A stretch of 64,000 nucleotides of DNA from Pseudobacteriovorax antillogorgiicola (lineage in GTDB: Bacteria; Bdellovibrionota_B; Oligoflexia; Oligoflexales; Oligoflexaceae): assembly GCF_900177345.1 (NCBI RefSeq), contig NZ_FWZT01000030.1:1-64000 (forward strand), given 5' to 3'. The first letter of the stretch is position 1, and each line of letters starts with the position of its first letter. The notes beneath the pieces were generated by a model. It had not been told where the DNA came from. It saw only the letters and a program-made list of their open reading frames with translations, and searched no databases. Shown in pieces: positions 8,615 through 18,002 of this stretch. Position numbers and translations under genes: made by a program.

Positions 8615-10069
8615 ATGAAGGCCTTAGGCAACAAGATTGTTCAGATCTATGTGTTTGCAGCATTGTTGCCGTTGATCGTCTATCTGATTCCAACGCTAGC
8701 GAGCAAGCTCTTTGTCAGTAAAGGGATCATGAGCTTTCTTTCCGATATTCCCTACATTGGCTTTCTAGCAGTGGGCTTTCTTGGCTATCGTTTGAATCAG
8801 ACGCGCATCCTGTTTAGCTCTGGTTTTCTTTTTATAAGCTATCTAATTTTGCAGCATATCCATACCGGAGAACTCGAACTTGACGGTTTGAACAATCATA
8901 GTTTGATTAAGATGCTTGCCATCGGAACGCCGGTTGCTATCTTGGTTATGTTTCTCCAGAAAGAAACTAGACTCAAGGACTGGCGAAGCCTAGGGCGCTT
9001 TGCTTTGGCCATGGGACCTTTTTTTCTATTTGCCATACTATATCGTTGGCTTCCAGAAACTTTTGAAAGCACGGTAAACTTTAGTATCATCCAAGTTCCT
9101 TGGTTAAGCATTCCTCAGTTTGCCTTGCTATCTTATTTGGCCCTTCTATCAGGCTTGTATTGGATCTCTGATCAAAAGATCGGTCTCTATGTGATTGCCA
9201 TGATGATTGCGATGTTTCCTTGTTTAACAGCCTATCAGATTAGTCTGATGGAGGGTGTAGAGCAGCGTAATATGATTGCTAACACAATTTTTGCCTTCAG
9301 TGTCGTTTGTGGCATCTTGGTCGATGCGATGTTTCGCATGTACTGGCAGCGTGTCTATCTCGATGAGCTTACCGGGATTCCAAATCGGCGCGCACTCGAC
9401 GAATATCTTTATACGCTCGATGGTGAATACTCCATAGCGATGGTCGATATCGACTATTTTAAGAAGTTCAACGATGCCTATGGTCACGATGAAGGTGACA
9501 ATGTCCTTCGCTTGGTTGCTAAAACTCTTTACCACGAAGCCAAGATGAGAATCTATCGCTATGGTGGCGAAGAATTTTGTGCCGTGTTCGAAGGAGTTGA
9601 TAGCGAAGACAGCTACATGTTTGCCAATAAGATGAGACGGCTGGTACATAACAAGAAGTTCTATATTCGCTCTGAAGAAGATGAACCAGTGAAGCGCAAT
9701 CTTTTGAGTCTTCATCTGAGCCAAAAAAAGCCTCGCTACAGTGCTATGAAGGCAGATGATAATCCTGAAGAAAAGGAAGAGGCCAAGAAAGCTGCTGCCA
9801 AAAAAGCTGCGAAGAAGAAAGCTAGTAAGAGCAATGGCCTCAAAGTTTATGAAGAAACCACCGATGATGGCGGAGTGGAGCAGTTTCTAAGAATCTCGGT
9901 ATCTATCGGTTTAGCTAGCCCTACTCCAGATTATTCCAATCCATTTGAAGTGATTAAGCTTGCGGATCAAGCACTCTATAAAGCCAAAGAACAGGGTCGA
10001 AATTGTGTGGTCATTGCGAATAAACCCAACCCGGTTGCCTCTAGCCGAGATCAAGACTCGGCCTCCTAA
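8615..10069 (+). CDS. Membrane diguanylate cyclase (GGDEF) with a charged insertion
   Basis: A 484-residue protein with about eight membrane segments in the first 240 residues, followed by a GGDEF domain that makes c-di-GMP. Catalytic features are present: DELTGIPNRR near residue 250, VDIDYFKKFND (metal aspartate), and the signature GGEEF at about 317-321. There is no RxxD inhibitory site five residues ahead of it (EAKM instead), so product inhibition at an I-site is unlikely. Between GGEEF and the final SVSIGLA strand (about 428) the domain is interrupted by roughly 75 extra residues containing a Lys/Ala-rich run. This resembles the histone-like protein at 27537. The ATG follows GGGGA. The N-terminal sensor is not a family I recognise. 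Confidence 0.9.
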   Translation: MKALGNKIVQIYVFAALLPLIVYLIPTLASKLFVSKGIMSFLSDIPYIGFLAVGFLGYRLNQTRILFSSGFLFISYLILQHIHTGELELDGLNNHSLIKMLAIGTPVAILVMFLQKETRLKDWRSLGRFALAMGPFFLFAILYRWLPETFESTVNFSIIQVPWLSIPQFALLSYLALLSGLYWISDQKIGLYVIAMMIAMFPCLTAYQISLMEGVEQRNMIANTIFAFSVVCGILVDAMFRMYWQRVYLDELTGIPNRRALDEYLYTLDGEYSIAMVDIDYFKKFNDAYGHDEGDNVLRLVAKTLYHEAKMRIYRYGGEEFCAVFEGVDSEDSYMFANKMRRLVHNKKFYIRSEEDEPVKRNLLSLHLSQKKPRYSAMKADDNPEEKEEAKKAAAKKAAKKKASKSNGLKVYEETTDDGGVEQFLRISVSIGLASPTPDYSNPFEVIKLADQALYKAKEQGRNCVVIANKPNPVASSRDQDSAS

Positions 10070-10171
10070 CCTCATTAAGATTCTATGCACTGTAGAATTA
10101 GACTAAAAAAAATCTCTGATTGTCCGACAGAGGACCTAGAAACAGCCTGAGACAAGTTAAAGGAGTCTATC

Positions 10172-10765
10172 ATGATCTCTCGCTTACTTCTGGTAATAGC
10201 ATTCGCTTGGTCGTCCTCAAGCTTTGCTCAAGAAGGATTCATGCTTGATTTCAATGCCTTCTACTTCCAGAAAAAAGAGGAACGAAGCAATACAGCCGGT
10301 ACCGAAACTATCGACTACGAAACAGAGTACTTGTTCTTAGGGCTAGGTATCTGTTATCGCACTGGGCCTTGGTGTTTTGGGGGGAAGTATCTGCGGGGAG
10401 AAATAGGCAATATCAACAATAATGGGATACTAGATGGGAATATCGAGCTAGAGGGTTTTGGTGCAAGCCTTGGCTATGTTGCGGATGGCTTTGTTGGTCA
10501 GGCCACATATTTGTTTGAGGCCGAAAAACGCTTTGGAGACAGCGGCATTGGTGGTAACACCAATACGGAGTATCCTGCAAAAGAAGCTCTTATGGTCGAT
10601 TTGGGCTATGGCTTTAATATTGGTAGCACATTTTTTGGGCCAAATCTCAAATGGTTCCAATTTAAGTATGATAAGCGGACCGTCAACGGACAGTCGGAGA
10701 GCTTAGCAAGGACAGAAAAAGATGAGTACCTCTTGCCGATGTTCTCCATTTGGACCTTTTTCTAA
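10172..10765 (+). CDS. Exported small beta-barrel-like protein
   Basis: 197 residues with a clear signal peptide (residues 1-19, ending SSFAQ). The rest alternates in short glycine- and aromatic-rich strands (LGLGICYRTG, GFGASLGYVADGF) and ends in a phenylalanine (IWTFF), as outer-membrane barrels usually do. About eight strands would fit this length. I do not recognise the family. The ATG follows AAAGGAG. It stands alone between the cyclase and the convergent M28 peptidase. Confidence 0.6.
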   Translation: MISRLLLVIAFAWSSSSFAQEGFMLDFNAFYFQKKEERSNTAGTETIDYETEYLFLGLGICYRTGPWCFGGKYLRGEIGNINNNGILDGNIELEGFGASLGYVADGFVGQATYLFEAEKRFGDSGIGGNTNTEYPAKEALMVDLGYGFNIGSTFFGPNLKWFQFKYDKRTVNGQSESLARTEKDEYLLPMFSIWTFF

Positions 10766-10792
10766 TGCCTAACTATTTAGTCGGCTTCATGG

Positions 10793-12382
10793 TTATGGAT
10801 CGCTAAGAACAATATCACGCTTTTGCAGTAAATCATCACCCTGATCGTATGCCCATACTCGCCATTTCTGGCCCGCAGCGAGATCGAGTGCCTGCTCACC
10901 ATAGAAGATTCTTCGCGTGCCACGATCAAGGAATTGCTCTAGCAGGAGTCGTTCTTGGCTGCAATCTGATTGAGTCGCTTCATCAATTTGGCAAAGTTCA
11001 ACGGTTGCTACGTCCGTCGAGGTGCCAGCTGCAAGGTAGATGCCGCTGCTGATCGCTAATGCGATATCGCTCCCTGCACTTGAAAAGAGACTTTCTTTTT
11101 CGCTGGCATACTCGCTTGATGCTGCATTCACCCCGGCGTAGTGGTGTAAGAAAAGGAGGGCAAGCTTTGAAATTTGAAGGTTAAGGGCGTAGTTGTTGAA
11201 CTGAGATGATGTGTCTAGACTCGAATGGATGTATGGGTTGTATCCTGGGATTGACTCAAAGCCAAAAAGAGCTGGAACACCACGATCAGACCACGATTTA
11301 TGGTCTGAGGTTCCTCGGCTGAGCACGGCAAAGGAGTATGCTCCATCGAGATAGTTTTTGATGAGATTAACTGCACTGCGACGCAGGTCTCGGGAGGTGT
11401 CGGTTTCAACAAGAAAGATGGTTGGATCTTCACCATTGGGGCCATACATAGTCATATCGATTTGCATGGCCCCGACGACAGCTTTTCCAGAACTTACGTA
11501 GTCATCAGCGATATCGCCACTCCCCCATAGGCCTACTTCTTCCGCAGCATAGGCTTGTAGCTCGATTGTCCTTGCAAAGCTAAGGTTAAGGCTATTGATA
11601 ACCTGAATCATCTCTACCAGTATTGCTACTCCGCTAGCGTCGTCGTCAGCCCCAGGAGCGTCGCTATTATTTAAATTGTTGATGCTATCCAGGTGAGCAC
11701 CGATCACTATAGTTTCCTCAGGGAGACTGGTTCCTGTGAGCCTGGCGATAACACTGTTTTGGCTCGTGATGTCATGTTCGTATGCTTCGATGGTAAATAG
11801 GCTGTTGGTATTGGCGGCGGTCATCAGGGACGATACTGTTTCACTGGCCACAGTGCCAGTAGTATGAAACCGTGTGCCTAGGTTCACTAGGGTTTCGATA
11901 TGACTTAAAATCCGATCTTGATCGATACTTTCAAGGCTGCTTAGAGGTGCGTCTAAAGTAGCTAGGGAACTGTAAACCGGTGCGATCTCGTTGTCAGCCT
12001 GAGTTAGTTGGCGGTTCAGGGGAAATGTTTCGATAAGCCCACACTGTCCCCCTAATTGATGGATGGCGGGCGCTAAGCTCGAAATCAATCTAAGGTCGGA
12101 AGAGCTAATGGCAGCGATATCGAAATAGAAGTCATAAGTCCTGCGAGCGAGAATACGTTCCGAAGGTACCAAGTCGAGAAGATTGCTATGACTCGGGAAC
12201 TTGATAACAGAGATCAATTGATCCTGCTGTCTTAGAGTTTGTTGGCTGACAAAGAGCTGAGTCTGTGCGTCCTTCCATATCAGGCGGCCATTGGCTTGTG
12301 TCTCGAAACTAAAGGATGGATCCATTCCCATAGCTGGTAGCGCGACTATGAAGATTATCAATAGATAACTTGGGCATCTCAT
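10793..12382 (-). CDS. Secreted M28 zinc aminopeptidase
   Basis: 529 residues. A signal peptide (1-19) is followed by a pro-region and a peptidase family M28 core. The di-zinc ligands are recognisable: the His in IGAHLDS (about 228), the Asp in GADDDASG (about 247), the catalytic Glu pair in AYAAEEVG, an Asp in MQIDMTMYG, and the His in TSDHKSW. This is the arrangement of bacterial leucyl aminopeptidases such as the Vibrio enzyme. A C-terminal region of about 120 residues after the core probably forms an extra domain. It would act outside the cytoplasm, releasing amino acids from peptides. Its ATG overlaps the stop of the small upstream gene (12382-12570), so the two are coupled. Confidence 0.88.
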   Translation of the reverse strand: MRCPSYLLIIFIVALPAMGMDPSFSFETQANGRLIWKDAQTQLFVSQQTLRQQDQLISVIKFPSHSNLLDLVPSERILARRTYDFYFDIAAISSSDLRLISSLAPAIHQLGGQCGLIETFPLNRQLTQADNEIAPVYSSLATLDAPLSSLESIDQDRILSHIETLVNLGTRFHTTGTVASETVSSLMTAANTNSLFTIEAYEHDITSQNSVIARLTGTSLPEETIVIGAHLDSINNLNNSDAPGADDDASGVAILVEMIQVINSLNLSFARTIELQAYAAEEVGLWGSGDIADDYVSSGKAVVGAMQIDMTMYGPNGEDPTIFLVETDTSRDLRRSAVNLIKNYLDGAYSFAVLSRGTSDHKSWSDRGVPALFGFESIPGYNPYIHSSLDTSSQFNNYALNLQISKLALLFLHHYAGVNAASSEYASEKESLFSSAGSDIALAISSGIYLAAGTSTDVATVELCQIDEATQSDCSQERLLLEQFLDRGTRRIFYGEQALDLAAGQKWRVWAYDQGDDLLQKRDIVLSDP

Positions 12383-12570
12383 CAGGGCAGGTCCGAAATA
12401 GTAAAACTAGAATCTGGCCAATCGTCTTGGCCATTCCAGTCATCAGGGATGTAAGTACTATCACCTATAGGATCTGTTGAGTCTGATTTTTGTCCGCACT
12501 GCCATTGAGCAAGCAATATGCAAGTGCTGATCACAACTAAGCCGCTGAACGGAATCTTTCTTTGGGTCAT
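12382..12570 (-). CDS. Small exported or membrane-anchored protein
   Basis: The ATG complementary to 12568-12570 is chosen because AAGAGG lies about 8 bases upstream; the longer frame to 12663 has no such site. It gives 62 residues with a hydrophobic N-terminal segment (GLVVISTCILLAQWQC) and an acidic tail rich in Asp and Trp. The cysteine after the hydrophobic stretch is not in a good lipobox (QWQC), so lipidation is doubtful. Its stop overlaps the start of the M28 peptidase gene. Family not recognised; a small partner of the peptidase is possible. Confidence 0.5.
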   Translation of the reverse strand: MTQRKIPFSGLVVISTCILLAQWQCGQKSDSTDPIGDSTYIPDDWNGQDDWPDSSFTISDLP

Positions 12571-12874
12571 GAGTAGCCTCTTGGTATTTTCAAAAGAATA
12601 ACCTTTCCAGGGGAAAAGGTCTAGGTGCCCCACGGGCGTTTTAAAATAGATTTTCCATGACAATCAATGGCTTGAGGCTTTGCCAATAAGTGGGAATCAT
12701 AGCGCTTTGGATTTTCACAACGGCCTTATGGTGCTCAGTTAAGTTAAATAATAACAGTATCTTAACCTTGATTCTCGGCTCTTGCTGCCCAGCCTCATTA
12801 AAATTCTAGATTTTAGGTAAATTTTGAAGGGATCTCTCCGAATGAGGATTCATGACTTTGAGGAGAGCGATACA

Positions 12875-13591
12875 ATGTCTGCCAAGCCACTTATCTGGAT
12901 CATCGACGACCAGCCAGAGTTCCTTAACAATCTAGAGCTTGCCTTTAAGATTTTTTATGAGGTCAAGTCGTTTGTAACCAGCGAAGCTCTCCTAGCAGAG
13001 ATCAGTAAGCCTGATGTCCAGTATCCACAGCTTCTCGTAAGTGATCTGGTCTTAGAGAATGATACGCTTCTCATTCACCTCCTCGAACGGGAGGATATGC
13101 AGAATTTTCTTAAAAGAAGCCAGATACTGGTTCTATCTGGGAATCCCAGTCAGGAGGTGATTACACGCTTACTGGAGCTTGGAGTGATCGACTTCATTAG
13201 TAAACCAGCAAATATCGATGAACTGATCGTGAAGATTAATCGAGCGATTGCCAAGCCTAAGCAAGATAATGGGTTGGTCTCCTATCACAGTGAGATATCC
13301 ACTGACCCTACCAACCGCATTGTTCATTGTGAGGGGCGGTCAGCCGAGGAGCTAACGGGTCGAGAGTTTCAAGTGCTCACTGCAATCTTAAGAGCAGGAG
13401 AAGACGGTCTCGGCAAGAAAGATTTGATCAAAGAGGTTTGGTCGGGCAAGGCCATCGATCCCAGTGCCCTATCGGTTCACCTCACATCCCTTCGTAAAAA
13501 GATCAAAGAAATCGGAGTGAATGTCACCTATAACCGTTCTACTGACACCTACTCGATCGCGATCGCAGATTCCATGAAACAGGTTTCGTAG
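12875..13591 (+). CDS. OmpR-family response regulator
   Basis: Start chosen at 12875, where GAGGAG precedes ATG by about 9 bases and the receiver begins immediately; an in-frame ATG at 12842 is possible. The 238-residue protein has a receiver domain with acidic pair D11-D12, phosphoacceptor D57 (LLVSDLVL) and the FISKP lysine, then a winged-helix C-terminal domain (LTGREFQVLTAIL, VHLTSLRKKI). It would bind DNA when phosphorylated. The kinase gene follows after 7 bases, so this is a classical two-component pair plus extra genes. Confidence 0.88.
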   Translation: MSAKPLIWIIDDQPEFLNNLELAFKIFYEVKSFVTSEALLAEISKPDVQYPQLLVSDLVLENDTLLIHLLEREDMQNFLKRSQILVLSGNPSQEVITRLLELGVIDFISKPANIDELIVKINRAIAKPKQDNGLVSYHSEISTDPTNRIVHCEGRSAEELTGREFQVLTAILRAGEDGLGKKDLIKEVWSGKAIDPSALSVHLTSLRKKIKEIGVNVTYNRSTDTYSIAIADSMKQVS

Positions 13592-13598
13592 CTGAGGT

Positions 13599-14864
13599 AT
13601 GAAAGCCATTGACCTTGACCACGAGCATCAAATGGCCAGAGCCTGGCTCTCGTTTTTAGCCTTAAACCTTTGTCTTAATGCTAGCCTTCAGTATTTCTAT
13701 GGCGACCTGGTTTTTTGTGGGATTCTTATCCTTTTTTGCTTGGCTTGTATTGGTATAAGTTTTTTGAAGGGGCCCTTGTTAGAGTTTCGAGCCTACTATA
13801 CTTGGACTCATGTGGTCTATCTATCGACAGGTTTTTTTTCTGGGGCTTGGTCGGGTGCTATCTTTTTCCATCTAATGCCCTTGATAGCTCTTAAACTTTT
13901 TCCCGTTGCCCGTCGTCGACAAAGGAACAAACTAGCAATTTTCGGCAGTATCGCTCTCGTATCCCATTTTACCTTCTTAATGGGGCAAGGGGCTACCTTT
14001 CACATCTATGACATCATCCTACATTTTATTCTTTTTTTGGGAGAGATATTCGGATTGATTTGGGTTTGGGCCAAGCAAAAGAGTGCCGAAATTCAGCGGC
14101 TTACTGCCAAAGATCAAAGGTCAAAGTCACTACAGGTCTTGCTTGGAGTTTTCTGTCACGACCTTTCCACACCTATGATGGCTATCAGTCTTATCTGTTT
14201 TCAAAAGCGGCATAGCCCGATTCTTTCCGAGGAGGAAAAAGGTGCGTGGAATGAAGTTCATCACTTGATCGAACGAGAACGCTATCTCATAGAGAATATC
14301 AGGAAGGTAGAAAAGATCGCGTCTGGAGTTTCGGAAACGATGGATCTCAACTGCGTTTTCCCCGAAGACCTTTTTGAGAAAATCGAGGATATTTTTGGCG
14401 AGCGATTGCAAGGCAAGGACATCTCTTTCAAGTTCTTGAAGGAGTCTGAGGATAGCGACCCATTGGGTTTTCTTGCCGATGAAAATATCCTGATCTACAA
14501 CATCATCACCAATCTCATGACTAATGCCATCAAGTTTTCCGACCGTGGAGGTACAATCACTTTAGGTGCCTACCGGCAAGGGAATTCCGTATCTGTCTAT
14601 GTAGAGGATCAAGGCGTTGGCATGAGTCAGGAACATGTAGCCAATCTGCTTGAAGGTAACATCCTGCGAAGTACCCAACGAGGAACAGAAAATGAAAAAG
14701 GGACCGGCCTTGGGATCAAGATTGTCAAAAACTTTGTGGAAGTCCTAGGCGGAACATTAGCGATATCGTCTCGGCTCAAAGGTGATGACCCTGAAAATCA
14801 TGGAACTCGGTTTGTCGTGTCATTTGTGGAAGCCCCTGCCCAGGAGGCGACACATGTTGCATAG
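13599..14864 (+). CDS. Membrane sensor histidine kinase
   Basis: 421 residues. The first 165 are mostly membrane segments (about five), with little exposed sensor. The dimerisation helix carries the phosphorylatable H187 in CHDLSTP. The ATP-binding domain has an N box (NIITNLMTNAIKFS), a G1 box (VEDQGVGM) and a G2 box (GTGLGIKIV). It is the likely kinase for the regulator encoded just upstream. The downstream gene starts inside its last 11 bases, and encodes a related but degenerate kinase. Confidence 0.88.
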   Translation: MKAIDLDHEHQMARAWLSFLALNLCLNASLQYFYGDLVFCGILILFCLACIGISFLKGPLLEFRAYYTWTHVVYLSTGFFSGAWSGAIFFHLMPLIALKLFPVARRRQRNKLAIFGSIALVSHFTFLMGQGATFHIYDIILHFILFLGEIFGLIWVWAKQKSAEIQRLTAKDQRSKSLQVLLGVFCHDLSTPMMAISLICFQKRHSPILSEEEKGAWNEVHHLIERERYLIENIRKVEKIASGVSETMDLNCVFPEDLFEKIEDIFGERLQGKDISFKFLKESEDSDPLGFLADENILIYNIITNLMTNAIKFSDRGGTITLGAYRQGNSVSVYVEDQGVGMSQEHVANLLEGNILRSTQRGTENEKGTGLGIKIVKNFVEVLGGTLAISSRLKGDDPENHGTRFVVSFVEAPAQEATHVA

Positions 14865-16206
14865 CCAGTCTCTCAAGGAACTGCATCGACAAGTTGATCT
14901 CTTTGCGCAAGATCAACGCTATAAATCCTGGTTTTGCAAGACAGTCAACCATGTTTTCGTGAACCCACTTGCGGCTGGGGTTATTGGAATTTTTGCCTTA
15001 GTTTATGGTGCCCTGAGACTCTCTGCGCCCAATGGACTGCCGTCTCTGATACCCATGGGATTAGTATTTCTAAGTTTGATACCGCCCTATACGAAGCTGG
15101 GGCGAGGCTTTATCGGAGTGCTGCCCTTCTCATATTTCTCCGTGCAGCGCTTTATCCTCATGGCTGGTTTTGCCTTCGATTTGATCTATTACACACCTAA
15201 CGCCCTCTCGCATACGATCACGCCACCTTTATGTATTTCACTCATCTGGTCTACGGGGCTTTCTCATAGCTGGGCACGGGCCATCGAGCGAAATAGTTTA
15301 GAAACCGCGTTCTTTGCTACGGTTTATGGCTACACCTATCAATTCATAGCAATGGATTTTGGAGTTTTAGCACTAACCTTATTTTTTGGCCTAGGATTGA
15401 GCTTTCTCCTGCAATTTGGGTTTAAGCTTGGCTTCTATGTGATGCATCACCAGGACTCGCAAGCGTCTAGAGATCCGAATCGGGTAAAAAGCCTAGAGGC
15501 TCTGATCCGTAGCCTAGCCCATAGTCTCGGTGGTTTCACGATGACTATAGATCTGATAGCATTTCGCAACTTGAATTCTCCCGATCTACCTCAGGAACTT
15601 AAAGAGGAATGGCAGGATATCCAGCGGAGCATACAGGAGCTGAACGCTGTTGTTCGTGATATCAGAACCATCCAAAAAATAAGTGCCGGCGAAAGTGAGG
15701 TTCAGAAGGAGCATGTTTCGCTTCACGAGGTTTTCGAAGATCTTTATGAATTATTCAGCCCCAGAGCCTTGCGTAAAAATCTGAGTATTCACTCGAATAT
15801 ATCGTCTGCAAGTAACTCCTGGGTTTGGGCCAATAAGCAGGTCTTAGTGGAAAACATCTGTTCTGCATTGATTGCGAAGTTGATCGAGAGATCGCGGGAA
15901 TGGGATAACCTTATTATAAATGCTTACAATAGTGAAAGTGAGTCTGCCCTGTGCTTGACCACTGAAGAGTGTGCTCCCGATGATTCAGGAATCAAGGCCT
16001 TCTTACAAGAGGACGTAGAGCGCCCTGGTCTCGAAAACACCGGAGGAATTCTTTATCTATCGATCGTAGATATTTTTGCGAGGCAGGTGGGAGGGCACTT
16101 CTTTGTCATCTCTCCCCAAGACGGCAGTCGGACTTTTGCTTATGTTTTGATCTTCCAAAATATAAATCAAATCGAACTGAAGAAACTGAAGCGTCAAGCT
16201 TCATGA
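14854..16206 (+). CDS. Degenerate histidine-kinase-like membrane protein
   Basis: The ATG at 14854 is preceded by AGGAGG and overlaps the end of the kinase gene, giving 450 residues. The layout copies the upstream kinase: about six membrane segments in the first 200 residues, then a long helical region with a relic histidine box (SLAHSLGGFTM) and a coiled dimerisation-like stretch. The ATP-binding part has lost the recognisable G1 and G2 glycine boxes. The N box is also altered (VENICSALIAKLI where NLLxNAIKF is expected). It is probably a pseudo-kinase that pairs with or modulates the real one, or a decayed duplicate. Confidence 0.65.
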   Translation: MLHSQSLKELHRQVDLFAQDQRYKSWFCKTVNHVFVNPLAAGVIGIFALVYGALRLSAPNGLPSLIPMGLVFLSLIPPYTKLGRGFIGVLPFSYFSVQRFILMAGFAFDLIYYTPNALSHTITPPLCISLIWSTGLSHSWARAIERNSLETAFFATVYGYTYQFIAMDFGVLALTLFFGLGLSFLLQFGFKLGFYVMHHQDSQASRDPNRVKSLEALIRSLAHSLGGFTMTIDLIAFRNLNSPDLPQELKEEWQDIQRSIQELNAVVRDIRTIQKISAGESEVQKEHVSLHEVFEDLYELFSPRALRKNLSIHSNISSASNSWVWANKQVLVENICSALIAKLIERSREWDNLIINAYNSESESALCLTTEECAPDDSGIKAFLQEDVERPGLENTGGILYLSIVDIFARQVGGHFFVISPQDGSRTFAYVLIFQNINQIELKKLKRQAS

Positions 16207-16218
16207 AAGGATACGACG

Positions 16219-16728
16219 ATGAAACAATCGGGACTTTACTTAATGTCGTTGACTTTAGCGGGTTGTGGATTTGATACTGATCAGTTCATTAATATCGAGA
16301 TGTATGGAGTCTATACATCCCCGACCGATGCTGCCGGAGATACAACTCCACAGAGTTTGGAAGTTGAACTGACTAGCGTGGCTCTTTTAAATGCTTCGGG
16401 CAACGAGCAAACAGTTCTCTACAGTGGCGACCCGGTCGAGCTTACAGTCGTCGATCGATCCCAGTTGATTTACCAGAAAGACCTAGCTGACTATCAGGAT
16501 TCTACGTTTATCCAGACTATTGTCACCTTTAATACAAGTTACATCGCTAACGTCAAAGATTTAGACCCTGTCACGGACGAGCTTAGTACCGGGACAGTCG
16601 TGTCAGAAGATTCGTTTGTGGTTGAAACGGGTAAGAGTGTCACCTTCTCGCTCAAGGTTTCTTGGCAGAATACGGTGCTCGGAACAGAAGTGGTGACGGA
16701 CCCTACCTTTGAATTGGTTCTCGAATAG
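16219..16728 (+). CDS. Lipoprotein, family unknown
   Basis: 169 residues beginning with a lipoprotein signal and lipobox LAGC (Cys at residue 16). The residue after Cys is Gly, with no Asp at +2, so sorting to the outer membrane is likely. The rest looks like a single beta-rich domain (VELTSVALLNASG, VSWQNTVLG). It follows the degenerate kinase by 12 bases and begins after AAAGGA, so it belongs to the signalling operon and may be its periplasmic sensor or regulator. No family recognised. Confidence 0.6.
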   Translation: MKQSGLYLMSLTLAGCGFDTDQFINIEMYGVYTSPTDAAGDTTPQSLEVELTSVALLNASGNEQTVLYSGDPVELTVVDRSQLIYQKDLADYQDSTFIQTIVTFNTSYIANVKDLDPVTDELSTGTVVSEDSFVVETGKSVTFSLKVSWQNTVLGTEVVTDPTFELVLE

Positions 16729-16801
16729 GCTTTTTGGATGGAGGGATTGTTAGATTCTGCTACTATGAGCCGTGTATCGATTAATCTGGTGTTGGTGACT
16801 C

Positions 16802-17878
16802 ATGGAAAAGCAGAATCTCATTGTTCTTTACGGTGGCAGATCCACCGAGCACGAAGTTTCTTGTCGGAGTGCTAAGTTTGTTTTGGACCATTTAGATACG
16901 TCAAAATATGAATTAACACCGATCGCGATCACAAAAGATGGGCGGTGGTGCTTGCAGGATATTGAGACCTTACGTAGCTGTACCGAAGCAGTCTTGCCGA
17001 TCGATGAGGCAGGGCCAGATTTTGAACAGCTTAGTCTCCATCATGGAGCTAATGTAGATAAACCCGTGGTTGTGTTCCCTATACTTCATGGGACCTTCGG
17101 CGAAGATGGCTGCACCCAAGGGTTTCTGGAACTAAAATCCTTTGCCTATGTTGGTCCGGGGGTACTAGGCTCAGCCTTAGCCATGGATAAGATTATTGCC
17201 AAAAAGCTCGTGGAGCTAGCCGGGGTGACGGTAGTTCCGTACGTAGATTTTCACCTTTCAGACTGGAAGGTTTCATCCGCCGAACTCCTGGCTACCATCG
17301 AAAAAACCTTGCGATATCCGCTGTACGTAAAGCCTTGTAATTTGGGTAGCTCAGTTGGTATCACGAAGGTTAAGGCCCCAGACCAGTTGAAAGCTGCTAT
17401 CGAAGAAGCCTTGACCTTTGATGATAAGGTTCTAGTTGAAACTGGCATTGACGCACGGGAAATCGAGTTCGCGGTACTTGGCGGACAGGAGCCAAAGGTC
17501 AGTGGAGCGGGGGAAGTAGTGGCCAAGAAAGACTTCTATACCTACGCTTCAAAGTATGAGGACAAGGATAGTTCTGACATTCTGATTCCTGCTCCTCTAG
17601 CGTCCGAGCTGGTCAAACAAGGTCAGGAGATCGTGGTGAAGGTGTTTAAAGCATTGAACCTGTACGGACTGGCGCGGATAGACTTATTCCTTGATAAGGC
17701 ATCTAACGAGCTTTACTTCAATGAGGCTAATACCTTACCTGGGTTTACTAGCATCTCTCAGTATCCTTTGCTTTGGAAGGAGGCTGGCATTGATGGCTCT
17801 AAGTTACTAGATGAATTGATTCAATTAGCATTGGATCGATGGAGCAGGCAGCAGGCCTTGAAGCGTTCTTACAGTTAA
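16802..17878 (+). CDS. ddl: D-alanine--D-alanine ligase
   Basis: 358 residues, the length of DdlA-type enzymes. It joins two D-alanines with ATP to make the dipeptide for peptidoglycan. Motifs: VLYGGRSTEHEVSCRSA at the N-terminus, HGTFGEDGCTQGFLELK, the ATP-grasp segment KPCNLGSSVGITKV, and the metal/active-site end FNEANTLPGFTSISQYP. It acts in the cytoplasm. It stands alone between the signalling operon and the pal-like gene. Confidence 0.95.
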   Translation: MEKQNLIVLYGGRSTEHEVSCRSAKFVLDHLDTSKYELTPIAITKDGRWCLQDIETLRSCTEAVLPIDEAGPDFEQLSLHHGANVDKPVVVFPILHGTFGEDGCTQGFLELKSFAYVGPGVLGSALAMDKIIAKKLVELAGVTVVPYVDFHLSDWKVSSAELLATIEKTLRYPLYVKPCNLGSSVGITKVKAPDQLKAAIEEALTFDDKVLVETGIDAREIEFAVLGGQEPKVSGAGEVVAKKDFYTYASKYEDKDSSDILIPAPLASELVKQGQEIVVKVFKALNLYGLARIDLFLDKASNELYFNEANTLPGFTSISQYPLLWKEAGIDGSKLLDELIQLALDRWSRQQALKRSYS

Positions 17879-17911
17879 GAACATGTTATTCCGGACCAAT
17901 TCAGAAAGCTC

Positions 17912-17939
17912 TTGAAGATATGTCATAAAAGCGTATTAT
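17912..17939 (+). promoter_or_regulatory. sigma70-type promoter of the Pal-like gene
   Basis: A -35 box TTGAAG (17912-17917) and a near-consensus -10 box TATTAT (17934-17939) are separated by 16 bases. The start codon at 18003 is about 57 bases beyond the expected transcription start. Confidence 0.55.
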
Positions 17940-18002
17940 GCGGATCGACCCACACCAGTGGGTTTCCCATTGATCCTGTATTTTGCTGACTAGGAGTTTT
18001 CT

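Noticed and set aside
9224-9724. 166-codon minus-strand frame inside the cyclase gene
   Set aside because: Opposite-strand shadow of a strongly supported GGDEF gene, with no ribosome binding site.
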